Source of the DNA: Nocardioides daphniae
Lineage (GTDB): Bacteria > Actinomycetota > Actinomycetes > Propionibacteriales > Nocardioidaceae
NCBI RefSeq assembly: GCF_004777465.1
Contig: NZ_CP038462.1
Location: 1,798,001 to 1,862,000 of the forward strand
Direction of reading: 5' to 3'
DNA: 64,000 bases
Part shown: positions 17,149 through 25,938 of the stretch, piece after piece
How the letters are laid out: each line of letters begins with the position of its first letter
Position numbering within the stretch: the first letter of the stretch is position 1
Translations under genes and position numbers: made by a program
Notes under the pieces: model-generated
What the model was told of the DNA's origin: nothing
Database searches by the model: none
Seen by the model: only the letters and a program-made list of their open reading frames with translations

Positions 17149-17923
17149 TCACCCCACGGACGGAAGGGTCATGACCTCGGCACCGTCCTCGGTGATGAGC
17201 ACGGTGTGCTCCGCGTGGGCCGTGAGGCACCCGGTGCGCTGCGCAGCGTCCACCCGTCGTCGTCGGTGACCAGCTCGTCGGTGTCGGTCATCACCCACGG
17301 CTCGAGCGCGAGCAGGAGCCCCGGACGCAGCTGGTAGCCGCGACCCGGCCGACCGATGTTCGGCACGTGCGGGTCCTGGTGCATGGTCGTGCCGACGCCG
17401 TGGCCACCGAAGTCGGTGTTGACCGGTAGCCCTCGTCGGTGAGCACGGTCCCGATCGCGTGGGCGAGGTCGCCGATGCGCGCCGTCGGGCCGGCCACCGC
17501 GATGGCGGCAGCCAGCGCCCGCTGGGTGACCTCGATGAGCTTCTCCTTCTCGGGCGTCGACCCGGTGCCCACCACGGTGGTGATCGCCGAGTCGGCCACG
17601 ACGCCGTCGAGCTGCACGGCCAGGTCGAGGGAGAGCAGGTCGCCGTCGGCCAGGACGCGGTCGTGGGGGAGCCCGTGGAGCACCGCGTCGTTGACCGAGG
17701 TGCAGACGTAGTGGCCGAACGGGCCACGCCCGAACGAGGGCTCGTAGTCGACGTAGCACGAGACCCCGCCGGCCTGCATGATCATCGACTCGGCGACGGC
17801 GTCGAGCTCGAGCAGGTTGACGCCGGGCACCGCACGACGGCGCAGCTCCTGGAGGATGTCCGCCACGAGGGCACCGGCGGCGCGCGCCCGCGGGAAGCGC
17901 GGGGCGTTGAGGATCTCGATCAT
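17149..17923 (-). CDS. map: Type I methionine aminopeptidase, two frameshifts
   Basis: Removes the initiator methionine; two-metal enzyme. In order: 'VNLLELDAVAESMIMQAGG', 'YVDYEPSFGRGPFGHYVC', 'DAVLHGLPHDRVLADGDLL' with 'SLDLAVQLDGVVADSA' (metal Asp pair), then after a break near 17426 'NTDFGGHGVGTTMHQDPHVP' (metal His), 'LALEPWVM' (metal Glu), and after a break near 17233 'CLTAHAEHTVLITEDGAEVM' (last Glu region) to the stop at 17149. Each break is one missing base. Restored ~258 aa. GGAGG lies 8 nt before ATG 17923; the tRNA-Leu gene is 57 bp upstream on the same strand. Confidence 0.87.
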
Positions 17924-17943
17924 CGCTTCTTCCTCCCATACGC

Positions 17944-17975
17944 AGAACGGCCCCGGCAAGAGCCAGGGCCGTTCT
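17944..17975. terminator. Hairpin between tRNA-Leu and map
   Basis: AGAACGGCCC (17944-17953) pairs perfectly with GGGCCGTTCT (17966-17975); three inner base pairs close a 4-nt loop. It directly follows the tRNA 3' end on the minus strand. There is no T tract in that direction, so termination or RNA processing are both possible. Confidence 0.5.
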
Positions 17976-17979
17976 TCTG

Positions 17980-18065
17980 TGTCCGAGGGGGGACTTGAAC
18001 CCCCACGCCCGATAAAGGGCACTAGCACCTCAAGCTAGCGCGTCTGCCTATTCCGCCACCCGGAC
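17980..18065 (-). tRNA. tRNA-Leu (anticodon GAG)
   Basis: 86 nt, class II. Acceptor stem GTCCGGG/CTCGGAC (one G-U pair), D arm with GGCGGAATAGGCAGACGC, anticodon stem CTAGC/GCTAG with loop TTGAGGT giving anticodon GAG, a long variable arm (TGCCC...GGGCG), and T arm GGGGGTTCAAGTCCCCC with the GTTCAAG loop. CCA is not encoded. TAATGT (18085-18080, minus strand) is a plausible -10 box just upstream. Confidence 0.93.
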
Positions 18066-18160
18066 GAGCAACGAGAGGAACATTAGCAACACCCCTGAGC
18101 AATGCGAAAACGGGGGTGGTCCCGCTTTCGCGAACCGCTGCGAGCAGGGAGGATGTGCCC

Positions 18161-19495
18161 ATGTCAGCGTCCCCCAGCACCCCTCAGCACGACGCCCTCC
18201 ACGACCCCGCGACCGAGGTCGTCGACCTCTGTCGCGACCTGATCCGAATCGACACCTCCAACTACGGCGACGACTCCGGCCCCGGTGAACGACTCGCCGC
18301 CGAGCACGTCGCAGCCCTGCTCGACGAGGTCGGGATCGAGAGCCGGATGGTCGAGGACGTCGCAGGCCGCACCTCATTGGTCGCGCGCTGGGGCGGCTCG
18401 GAGGGGGAGGGGCTTCTCCTGCACGGCCACCTCGACGTGGTGCCGGCCCAGAAGGAGGACTGGACGCACGACCCGTTCGCCGGCGAGATCGCCGACGGCT
18501 ACCTGTGGGGCCGCGGTGCCGTCGACATGAAGGACTTCGACGCCATCCTGCTCTCCGTCGTCCGTGCCCGCGCCCGCGCCGGTCGGGTGCCGAGTCGCCC
18601 GATCGCGCTCTGCTTCACCGCCGACGAGGAGGCCGGGGGCCACAAGGGCGCCGAGGTGATCGTGCGCGACCACGCCGACCTGGTCGACGACTGCACCGAG
18701 GCGATCGGGGAGGTGGGCGGCTTCACCACCACGGTGCGGGGCCAGCGCATCTACCTCATCGAGGCCGCCGAGAAGGGCATGGCCTGGATGCGCCTGCGCA
18801 GCCGAGGGACCGCCGGCCACGGATCGATGGTCAACCACGACAACGCCGTCACCGAGCTGGCCGCCGCCGTCGCCCGGGTGGGGGCCCACGAGTGGCCGGT
18901 GCGCCTCACGCCTGCCATGGAGGTGCTCCTGGCCGCTGTGGGTGAGATCGCCGGCACCCGGGCGACCCCCGACAACGCCCAGGCCCTGGTCGAGGAGTTC
19001 GAGAGCTCCGCCCGGATGCTCGGTGCGGTCATCCGCAACACCGTCAACCCGACGATGTTCGACGCCGGCTACAAGGTCAACGTCATCCCCTCGGAGGCGA
19101 CCGCCCACCTGGACGGCCGTTTCCTCCCGGGCCACGAGGACGAGTTCTTCGCGACCCTCGACGAGCTGCTCGGGCCGCGGGTGGAGCGCGAGTTCATCAG
19201 CCACCAGCAGCCGTGGGAGTCGCCCACCGAGAGCACCCTGATGCGCTCGATCACCAGGTCGATCCTGGCCGAGGACCCGGACGCCGTCGTCGCGCCCTAC
19301 CTCATGAGCGGCGGCACCGACGCCAAGCACTTCGGCAAGCTCGGGATGACGGCGTACGGCTTCGCGCCGCTGCGCCTGCCCGCGGACCTCGACTTCGGCT
19401 CGCTCTTCCACGGCGTCGACGAGCGCGTCCCGGTGGACGCGCTGGAGTTCGGCGCACGCGTCTTCGACCGCTTCCTCGACGAGTCCTGCGGCTGA
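18161..19495 (+). CDS. M20/M28-type metallopeptidase or deacylase (ArgE/DapE family)
   Basis: 444 aa from ATG 18161, preceded by GGAGG. Di-zinc amidohydrolase with the M20 motifs: 'LLLHGHLDVVPAQ' (first metal His and Asp), 'YLWGRGAVDMKDFDA' (bridging Asp), 'FTADEEAGGHKGAE' (catalytic and metal Glu), and a dimerisation lid ('MRLRSRGTAGHGSMVNHDNA'). The metal His near the end lies in 'GSLFHGVDERVPVDALEFGA'. Actinobacterial homologues are usually annotated as M20/M25/M40 hydrolases; peptidase, succinyl-diaminopimelate or acyl-amino-acid substrates are all possible. It faces the DUF5703 gene convergently. Confidence 0.82.
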   Translation: MSASPSTPQHDALHDPATEVVDLCRDLIRIDTSNYGDDSGPGERLAAEHVAALLDEVGIESRMVEDVAGRTSLVARWGGSEGEGLLLHGHLDVVPAQKEDWTHDPFAGEIADGYLWGRGAVDMKDFDAILLSVVRARARAGRVPSRPIALCFTADEEAGGHKGAEVIVRDHADLVDDCTEAIGEVGGFTTTVRGQRIYLIEAAEKGMAWMRLRSRGTAGHGSMVNHDNAVTELAAAVARVGAHEWPVRLTPAMEVLLAAVGEIAGTRATPDNAQALVEEFESSARMLGAVIRNTVNPTMFDAGYKVNVIPSEATAHLDGRFLPGHEDEFFATLDELLGPRVEREFISHQQPWESPTESTLMRSITRSILAEDPDAVVAPYLMSGGTDAKHFGKLGMTAYGFAPLRLPADLDFGSLFHGVDERVPVDALEFGARVFDRFLDESCG

Positions 19496-19513
19496 GGGCG
19501 GGCGCAGCGCGGG

Positions 19514-19735
19514 TCAGAGCAGGAACGTCGGGCGCTGGCGGATGATCTTGCGCCTGAGGACCACCGACCTGCTCCCGTCCGGACGGATCCGGAGCCGGGA
19601 CAGCTCCCAGCCGCCGTTTCTCCGCCCGCTCGACGAGCAGTCGGCGCACGGCGCTGCGGCTGAAGTCGCGGGGTAGACGACCGTGTCGAACTCCCACTCC
19701 ACCCCTCGACCGAGGGTGCGCTGCGCGGGAGCCAT
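19514..19735 (-). CDS. DUF5703 family protein, two compensating frameshifts
   Basis: Short conserved actinobacterial protein of unknown function. The frame opens with 'GRGVEWEFDTVVYP' and closes with 'GGWELSRLRIRPDGSRSVVL' and 'RRKIIRQR', but the middle is out of frame. The correct middle reads 'RDFSRSAVRRLLVERAE' one frame off: a C is missing near 19673 and an extra A sits in an AAA run near 19617, so the two errors cancel and leave an intact but locally wrong open frame of 73 codons. ATG 19735 lies 2 bp after the aldo/keto reductase stop. Confidence 0.68.
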   Translation of the reverse strand: MAPAQRTLGRGVEWEFDTVVYPATSAAAPCADCSSSGRRNGGWELSRLRIRPDGSRSVVLRRKIIRQRPTFLL

Positions 19736-19737
19736 CG

Positions 19738-20684
19738 TCACTCCGCCGAGACGTCGTCCAGTGCGGCGGTGATCTCCGGCGGCAGCGTCAGCTCCTCCAC
19801 CGACAGGGCGGCCGTGAGCTGGGCGGCCGTGCGGGCCCCGATGATCGGCGCGGTGACGCCCACCCGGTCGCGCACCCAGACCAGGGCGACCTGCAGCGGC
19901 GTCCACCCCAGGCCCTCGGCGGCCCGGCAGACGGCCTCGGTGATGCCGCGGCCACGCTCGTCGAGGTAGGGGTTCACGAAGCCGGCGAAGTGGTTGGAGG
20001 CGCCACGCGAGTCCTGCGGGGTGCCCGAGCGGTACTTGCCCGTCAGCACGCCACGACCGAGCGGCGACCAGGGGAGGATGCCCATGCCCATGGCACGAGC
20101 CGCCGGCAGCACCTCCGCCTCGATGCTCCGCTTGAGCAGCGAGTACTCGACCTGGGTGCTCGCCAGCGGCGTACGACCCGGGACGGCGCGCTGCCAGGTC
20201 GCGGCCTGGGCGGTCTGCCAGCCGGTGTAGTTGGAGACGCCGACGTACGAGGCGCGACCGCTGGTCACGGCGTGGTCGAGCGCGGCCAGCGTCTCCTCGA
20301 TGGGCGCCTCGTCGGTCCACACGTGCACCTGCCAGAGGTCCACGTGGTCGACGCGCAGGCGGCGGAGCGACTCGTCGAGGTTGGTGAGCAGGGTGCCGCG
20401 CGAGGTGTCGGCCACCCGCTCGTTGCCGCGGCGGCCGACGCCGGCCTTGGTGGCGATGACGACCTCGTCGCGCCGCAGCACGTCGCCGACCAGCGAGCCG
20501 ATCAGCGCCTCGGGGCGCCGTCGCTGTAGCTGGCAGCCGTGTCGACCAGGGTGCCGCCGGCCTCGTGGAAGGCGACCAGCTGGTCGCGGGCCTCGTGCTC
20601 GTCGGTGTCCCGCCCCCAGGTCATGGTGCCGAGGCCGAGACGGGAGACACGAAGGCCGGTACGTCCGACGGTGCGCTGCTGCAT
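19738..20684 (-). CDS. Aldo/keto reductase, frameshifted
   Basis: NADPH-dependent aldo/keto reductase of the YajO/Tas-like class, a TIM barrel that reduces carbonyl compounds. Start 'MQQRTVGRTGLRVSRLGLG', then 'TLVDTAASYSDGAPE' (catalytic Asp and Tyr), then after a break near 20518 'VVIATKAGVG' (Lys), 'VDLWQVHVWTDEAP' (His), 'ASYVGVSNYTGWQ' and 'LLPWSPLGRGVLTGKY'-like NADP contacts. One C is missing at the break. Restored ~315 aa. Minus-strand TAACCT, 7 nt, ATG 20684 make a leaderless start. Physiological substrate unknown. Confidence 0.82.
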
Positions 20685-20691
20685 GGCGCAC

Positions 20692-20697
20692 AGGTTA
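20692..20697 (-). promoter_or_regulatory. -10 box TAACCT, leaderless start
   Basis: Minus-strand TAACCT, 7 nt, then ATG 20684 of the aldo/keto reductase. Confidence 0.5.
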
Positions 20698-20777
20698 GCC
20701 AGCGTGACCCACGCCGCCACGCACGGCTCGCCGCAACCATGGCCGGGGAGGCGGCCGGGGAGCGCCCGCCGTGCCCC

Positions 20778-20783
20778 TAGGCT
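20778..20783 (+). promoter_or_regulatory. -10 box TAGGCT upstream of uppP
   Basis: TAGGCT, 8 nt, ATG 20792; leaderless arrangement. Confidence 0.55.
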
Positions 20784-20791
20784 GTGGCCCC

Positions 20792-21615
20792 ATGTGGGAT
20801 CTGCTGAAGGCCGTCGTGCTCGGAACGCTGCAAGGGCTGACCGAGTTCCTCCCGATCTCGAGCAGCGCGCACCTGCGCATCTTCCCCGAGTGGTTCGGTT
20901 GGGGCGACCCGGGGGCCGCCTTCACCGCGGTCGTCCAGATCGGCACCGAGCTCGCCGTGCTGATCTACTTCCGCAAGGACATCTGGAACATCGGGTCGAC
21001 CTGGGTCAAGGCGATCTTCAAGCCCGAGCTCCGCGGCACCCACGAGGCCCGGATGGGCTGGTTCATCATCTTCGGGTCGCTCCCGATCGTCGTGCTCGGC
21101 ATCGCGCTCAAGGACATCATCGAGAGCGAGTTCCGCAACCTGTGGATCGTGGCCGCGATGCTGGTCGTGATGGGTGTCGTCCTGGGCATCGCCGACCGGG
21201 TCGGCCGCAACGAGCGCCGCACCGAGCAGATCCAGATGAAGGACGCGATGCTCATGGGCCTGGCCCAGGCGATGGCGCTGGTGCCGGGCGTCTCCCGCTC
21301 CGGCGCGACGATCTCGATGGGTCGCTTCCTCGGCCTGGAGCGCGAGGCGGCCACGCGCTTCGCCTTCCTGCTGGCCATCCCGGCCGTCGTCGGCGCCGGC
21401 CTCTTCACGCTGCCCGACATCCCCAACGGCGACAACACCTACGGCTGGGGCCCGACCCTGGTCGCCACGGTGGTCTCGTTCGTCGTGGCTACGCCGCCAT
21501 CGCGTGGCTGCTGCGCTACGTCTCGACGCGCTCCTACACGCCGTTCGTGATCTACCGGATCGCGCTCGGCCTGCTGACGATGGGGCTGCTGACCGCCGGC
21601 GTGCTGGCGGCCTGA
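20792..21615 (+). CDS. uppP: Undecaprenyl-diphosphatase, frameshifted
   Basis: Membrane phosphatase (BacA type) that recycles undecaprenyl diphosphate for peptidoglycan synthesis. The two active-site regions are intact: 'LQGLTEFLPISSSAHL' near residue 15 and 'LVPGVSRSGATISMGRFLG' near residue 165. About seven membrane segments. The frame breaks near 21487 ('VATVVSFVV'), and the last part ('GYAAIAWLLRYVSTRSYTPF', 'VIYRIALGLLTMGLLTAG') continues one frame off to TGA 21615; one G is missing. Restored ~275 aa, normal for the family. Confidence 0.88.
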
Positions 21616-21630
21616 GCCGGCTCCCGCCCG

Positions 21631-22564
21631 TCAGAGCCAGTTGGAGCGCTTGAACGCCGCGTACAGCACCGAGACGACGACCACCATGACGCCCAGCGCC
21701 AAGGGGTAGCCGAAGGTCCAGGAGAGCTCGGGCATGTGCGTGAAGTTCATCCCGTAGATACCGGCGATCAGCGTCGGCACCACGACCAGGGCAGCCGCCG
21801 CCGAGATCTTGCGCATGTCCTCGTTCTGCTGCATCGAGATCCTGGCCACGTGGGCGTCGAAGACGCTGGTCAGCATGGCGTCCAACGAGTCGACCGCCTC
21901 GTTGAGCCGGTGCAGCCGCTCGCCCAGCACCCGGAAGGCGGCGTCCTGGTCGGCCTCGGCATGGGCGAAGCGCTCCAGCGGGCCGACCAGCGGGGTGACG
22001 GCACGACGTACCTCCGCCACCTCGCGCTTGAGCAGGTAGATCCGCTCCGCGTCCGAGGTGGAGGTGGTCGAGAAGACCGACGCCTCGACCTCCTCCACGT
22101 CGACGAAGAGCTCGCTGGTCACCTCCTCGTAGCCGTCGACCACCCAGCGGCAGAGGGCTGCGACGGCGGCACGGCCGGTGTCGCCACCGTCTGGCGGGCG
22201 GTGTGCCGGGTGGCGTGGGTCGGCGGGCGGTGCAGCGAGACCACCACGTCACCCCGGATGAAGACGTCGAGCTGCCCGGTCTCCACCGCGTCGGTGGGGT
22301 CGTCGTACTGCAGCGTCCGCAGGGTCAAGCGCTGTACGCCCGACTCACCGCTCAGGGCGGGCTGCCGGGCGCCGCTGTGCTCGACCAGTCGTTCGGGGGT
22401 GGTGCCGAGCACCCGGGCGGCCTCGACCACGTCGGCCGCGTCGGGGGACTCGATCGCCACCCACCGCGCCGACGAGCCGGAGGCCGTCTCCGGGTCGGCG
22501 GGCTGCCGGAGTCGGGACGCTCGTCGTCGGCGTCGGCGTCGTCGAAGGAGTCGTGTCGGATCAC
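21631..22564 (-). CDS. corA: CorA-type divalent metal transporter, two frameshifts
   Basis: Magnesium/cobalt channel of the CorA family. The C-terminal part carries the selectivity motif in 'IAGIYGMNFTHMPEL' between two membrane helices ('AAALVVVPTLIAGIY' and 'LALGVMVVVVSVLYAAF'), preceded by the long stalk helix. The cytosolic N-terminal part is split: 'MIRHDSFDDADADDE' starts at GTG 22564, a break near 22501 leads to 'ETASGSSARWVAIESPD', and a break near 22186 leads to 'DTGRAAVAALCRWVVDGYEE'. One base is missing at each. Restored ~310 aa. Leaderless: minus-strand TACCGT, 6 nt, GTG. Confidence 0.85.
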
Positions 22565-22570
22565 GGCGCC

Positions 22571-22589
22571 ACGGTAGCGCCACTAGGCT
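22571..22589. promoter_or_regulatory. Divergent leaderless promoters corA / phosphatase
   Basis: Minus-strand TACCGT (22576-22571) lies 6 nt before the corA GTG; plus-strand TAGGCT (22584-22589) lies 7 nt before ATG 22597. The two -10 boxes are only 7 bp apart, so the whole control region between the start codons is 32 bp and the polymerases must exclude each other. Confidence 0.55.
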
Positions 22590-22596
22590 TCAGCGC

Positions 22597-23310
22597 ATGG
22601 CCACAGTGATCCTCGTGCGGCACGGCCGCTCGACCGCCAACTCCACGGGCGTGCTGGCCGGGCGGCTCCCCGGCGTCCTGCTCGACGCCACGGGGGAGGA
22701 GCAGGTGCGTCGTGTCGGCGAGCGCCTCTCGGTGGTCCCGTTGGTGCGGGCGGTCAGCAGCCCGCTCGAGCGCTGCGAGCAGACGGCCCGCGCGATCGTG
22801 GACGCCCAGACCTCTCCGCCCACCCTCCAGCACGACGAGCGCCTGACCGAGTGCGGCTACGGCGCCTGGCAGGGCCGCTCCCTCAAGGAGCTGGCCGGCG
22901 AGGACCTGTGGCGCACCGTGCAGCGTCACCCCTCCTACGCCGTCTTCCCGGAGGGGGAGTCGATCCAGGCCATGGCGGCCCGAGCCGTCGAGGCGATCCG
23001 CGCGATCGACGCCGACGTCGAGGCCGAGCACGGCGCCGGTGCCGTCTGGCTGGCGGTCAGTCACGGCGACGTCATCAAGTCGATCCTGGCCGACGCCCAC
23101 GGCACGCACCTCGACCACTTCCAGCGGATCATCGTCGACCCCGCGTCGGTCAGCATCGTGCGCTTCACCGCCGACCGGCCCTACGTGGTCGCCACCAACA
23201 CCCACGCCGGCGACCTCTCCTGGCTGCGCCCGGGACAGGGCGAGGAGACCTCGGTCGACGCCGTCCCCGGCGGAGGCGCCGGCCCGTCCACGTCAACCCA
23301 CCCCGCCTAG
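22597..23310 (+). CDS. Histidine phosphatase, MSMEG_4193-like
   Basis: 237-aa phosphoglycerate-mutase-like phosphatase. 'VILVRHGRSTAN' holds the phospho-accepting His; 'VSSPLERCEQTARAI' the second Arg; 'RLTECGYGAWQGRSLKEL' the acid; 'VWLAVSHGDVIKSILAD' the second His. It is the first gene of the conserved actinobacterial block phosphatase, DUF3090, SCO1664-like, mshC, where its substrate is unknown. The C-terminal 20 residues are disordered (Gly/Ser/Thr-rich). Its TAG stop forms the first half of the next gene's -10 box. Confidence 0.83.
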   Translation: MATVILVRHGRSTANSTGVLAGRLPGVLLDATGEEQVRRVGERLSVVPLVRAVSSPLERCEQTARAIVDAQTSPPTLQHDERLTECGYGAWQGRSLKELAGEDLWRTVQRHPSYAVFPEGESIQAMAARAVEAIRAIDADVEAEHGAGAVWLAVSHGDVIKSILADAHGTHLDHFQRIIVDPASVSIVRFTADRPYVVATNTHAGDLSWLRPGQGEETSVDAVPGGGAGPSTSTHPA

Positions 23311-23313
23311 GCT
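23308..23313 (+). promoter_or_regulatory. -10 box TAGGCT containing the previous stop codon
   Basis: TAGGCT, 6 nt, ATG 23320. Bases 23308-23310 are also the TAG stop of the phosphatase gene. Confidence 0.55.
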
Positions 23314-23319
23314 GGCCCC

Positions 23320-23874
23320 ATGCCCCTCGTGCACTCCTTCGATCCCCCCGAGCGCTTCGTCACCGGAACCGTGGGCGAGCCCGGACACCGGACGTTCTTC
23401 CTCCAGGCGCGTGCGGTCGACAAGGTCGTCACGGTCTCGCTGGAGAAGCAGCAAGTCGCGGTGCTGGTCGAGCGCCTCGACGAGCTGCTCGACGAGCTGA
23501 TGCGGGTCCCCGGCAACGAGACGGTGATCCCGGCCATCACGCCCTTCGACCTCCAGGACTCGGCCCCGCTGGAGCAGCCGATCGTGGAGGAGTTCCGGGT
23601 CGGCACCATGGCGCTGTCGTGGGACCCGGTCGACCAGCGCGTCGTGCTCGAGGCCTTCCCCGTCGACACCGCCGAGCCGTCCGACGAGGAGGACGACAGC
23701 GAGCCCGAGGAGCTCCTCCTCGTCCGCATGACCGGAGCCCTGGCCCGCGCCTTCTGCTCCCGCGCCCAGCAGGTGGTCGAGGCCGGACGCCCCGACTGCC
23801 CCTTCTGCGGCAACCCGGTCGACCCCGACGGTCACCTGTGCGTGCGCGCCAACGGCTTCAGGCGCCGGCAGTAG
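23320..23874 (+). CDS. DUF3090 family protein
   Basis: 184 aa, conserved actinobacterial protein always found beside the phosphatase and SCO1664-like genes. Starts 'MPLVHSFDPPERFVTGTVGE', followed by 'FFLQARAVDKVVTVSLEKQQ', an acidic stretch ('EPSDEEDDSEPEEL'), and a zinc-ribbon-like end with 'DCPFCGNPVDPDGHLC' (C-x2-C ... H-x-C), which could bind metal. No enzymatic activity is known. Leaderless start; the TAG stop overlaps the GTG of the next gene by one base. Confidence 0.82.
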   Translation: MPLVHSFDPPERFVTGTVGEPGHRTFFLQARAVDKVVTVSLEKQQVAVLVERLDELLDELMRVPGNETVIPAITPFDLQDSAPLEQPIVEEFRVGTMALSWDPVDQRVVLEAFPVDTAEPSDEEDDSEPEELLLVRMTGALARAFCSRAQQVVEAGRPDCPFCGNPVDPDGHLCVRANGFRRRQ

Positions 23875-24655
23875 TGGAACCGGCGCCCTTCCCCGGCGTC
23901 CCCGGCGTGCCGGAGGGGACGCTGACCCTGCACGGCCGGGTCATGCCCGCCTCCAACGCCACCTTCGTCGGTGAGGTCGACGGCGTACGCGTGGTCTACA
24001 AGCCGATCAGCGGGGAGCGGCCGTTGTGGGACTTCCCCGACGGCTCCCTGGCCGGGCGCGAGGTCGCCAGTGCGCTGGTCTCCGAGGCGCTGGGGTGGCG
24101 GGTCGTCCCGCCGACGGTGCTGCGCGACGGTCCCCACGGGCCGGGGATGGTCCACTGGTGTGCGAGCCCGACCCCGGGCAGGAGGCGGTCGACCTGGTTG
24201 AGGCCGACGCCGTGCCCCAGGGCTACTGCCACGTCCTGGACGGGCTCGACGCCCTCGACCAGCCGGTGGCGCTGGTCCACGAACGCTCCGACGCGCTGCG
24301 GCGGATGGCCCTCTTCGACGTCGTCACCAACAACTCCGACCGCAAGGGCGGCCACGTCCTGGCGATGGCTGACGGCCACCGCTACGGCGTCGACCACGGA
24401 CTCACGTTCCACACCGACCCCAAGCTGCGCACCGTGCTGTGGGGATGGGCGGGGGAGCCGGTCCCGGCCGACGACCTGACCCGCATCGCCCGTCTGGCCG
24501 ACCAGCTGGAGGGCGAGCTCGGCGAGGAGCTGACCTTCCTGGTGACGGTCGACGAGGTCGCTGCAGCGGTCCGTCGGTGCCGCCGACTGGCCGAGGCCGG
24601 AGTCATGCCGGTGCCGGACGGACGGTGGCCTGCCATTCCCTGGCCACCCTTCTAG
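23874..24655 (+). CDS. SCO1664-family protein (kinase-like fold), frameshifted
   Basis: Conserved protein with phosphatidylinositol-kinase/HipA-like features. The N-terminal part has '[17 protein letters not shown]' and '[18 protein letters not shown]' (Lys in a nucleotide-binding strand), then '[17 protein letters not shown]'. After a break near 24155 the rest reads '[19 protein letters not shown]', '[20 protein letters not shown]' (D-x3-N-N-x-D-R, like the catalytic loop) and '[20 protein letters not shown]' (Asp of the metal motif). One base missing. Restored ~260 aa. GTG 23874 overlaps the TAG of DUF3090. Substrate unknown; a role linked to mycothiol is inferred only from position. Confidence 0.78.
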
Positions 24656-24656
24656 G

Positions 24657-24662
24657 TAGGCT
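24657..24662 (+). promoter_or_regulatory. -10 box TAGGCT upstream of mshC
   Basis: TAGGCT, 7 nt, ATG 24670, one base after the TAG stop of the previous gene. Confidence 0.55.
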
Positions 24663-24669
24663 TCGGGCC

Positions 24670-25905
24670 ATGCGTGCATGGTCTGCCCCGGATGTCCCCG
24701 TCCTGCCGGTCCGTGGTCCCGAGGTGAGGATCCACGACACCGCGACCGGGCGACTGGTCACCAGCGTCCCCGAGAGCGGCGCGGCACGCCTCTACGTCTG
24801 CGGCATCACGCCCTACGACGCGACCCACATGGGCCACGCAGCCACGTACGTCGCCTTCGACCTGCTCAACCGCGCCTGGCGCAACGCCGGCCACGAGGTC
24901 ACGTACGTCCAGAACGTCACCGACGTCGATGACCCGCTGCTCGAGCGCGCCGGCAAGGTCAAGGTCGACTGGGTCGAGCTGGCCGAGCGGGAGACCGAGC
25001 TCTTCCGCCAGGACATGCGGGCGCTGCGCGTGCTTCCCCCGGCGCACTACGTCGGTGCGGTGGAGTCGATCCCGCTGGTCATCGCCTACATCCAGCGCCT
25101 CCAGGAGGCCGGTGCCGTCTACGAGCTCGAGGGCGACCTCTACTTCTCCGTCGCGGCGGACACCTCCTTCGGCGGTGTCTCGCAGTACGACCGCGAGACC
25201 ATGCTGACGATCTTCGGCGAGCGGGGCGGCGACCCCGAGCGCCCCGGCAAGCGGGACGCGCTCGACTGCGTGCTCTGGCTCGCGGCCCGTGAGGGGGAGC
25301 CCTCGTGGGACAGCCCGTGGGGCGCCGGTCGACCCGGCTGGCACGTCGAGTGCACGGCGATCGCCCAGGAGCACCTCGGCGGCGGCTTCGACGTCCAGGG
25401 CGGCGGCTCCGACCTGGTCTTCCCGCACCACGAGATGTGCGCGTCGCAGGCGCACGTCGCGCACGGCGAGTTCGCCCGGGCGTACGCCCACGTGGGCATG
25501 GTCGCCTACGACGGCGAGAAGATGTCGAAGTCCAAGGGCAACCTGGTCTTCGTCTCCCACCTGCGCAACAGCGACGTCGACCCGATGGCGATCCGCCTGG
25601 CCCTGCTGCGCCACCACTACCGCGACGACTGGGAGTGGCAGGACGCCGAGCTGTGGGACGCGGTCGACACCCTCGACCGCTGGCGCAAGGCGCTGTCGCT
25701 GGGGGCCGGAGCCGCTGCGGGCCCGGTGGTGGAGTCGGTGCTCGCCGCGCTCTCCGACGACCTCGACGCACCGAGCGCCGTGGCTGCCGTCGAGGCGTGG
25801 GTGGACGCCACCCTCGGCACCTCGGGCCTGGCCGACGCCAGTGACGCCGACGCCTCGCGCATCGTGCACCAGGTCCTCGACGCTGCGCTGGGCCTGTCGC
25901 TCTGA
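24670..25905 (+). CDS. mshC: Mycothiol ligase (Cys:GlcN-Ins ligase)
   Basis: 411 aa. ATP-dependent ligation of cysteine to 1-D-myo-inosityl-2-amino-2-deoxy-alpha-D-glucopyranoside, the penultimate step of mycothiol synthesis. Related to cysteinyl-tRNA synthetase: '[20 protein letters not shown]' (zinc Cys and HIGH-like HMGHA), '[20 protein letters not shown]' (zinc Cys, His), '[14 protein letters not shown]' and '[16 protein letters not shown]' (KMSKS). Length and the missing tRNA-binding end separate it from CysS. Neighbours (phosphatase, DUF3090, SCO1664-like, PAC2) are its usual actinobacterial context. No frameshift. Confidence 0.95.
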   Translation: MRAWSAPDVPVLPVRGPEVRIHDTATGRLVTSVPESGAARLYVCGITPYDATHMGHAATYVAFDLLNRAWRNAGHEVTYVQNVTDVDDPLLERAGKVKVDWVELAERETELFRQDMRALRVLPPAHYVGAVESIPLVIAYIQRLQEAGAVYELEGDLYFSVAADTSFGGVSQYDRETMLTIFGERGGDPERPGKRDALDCVLWLAAREGEPSWDSPWGAGRPGWHVECTAIAQEHLGGGFDVQGGGSDLVFPHHEMCASQAHVAHGEFARAYAHVGMVAYDGEKMSKSKGNLVFVSHLRNSDVDPMAIRLALLRHHYRDDWEWQDAELWDAVDTLDRWRKALSLGAGAAAGPVVESVLAALSDDLDAPSAVAAVEAWVDATLGTSGLADASDADASRIVHQVLDAALGLSL

Positions 25906-25938
25906 CGCGTCAGGCGCCCGCGGCAGGCCGGGAGTGGC

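Noticed and set aside
17980..18065. tRNA-Leu as integration site of a mobile element
   Set aside because: No integrase, repeated tRNA end or foreign gene was found on either side.
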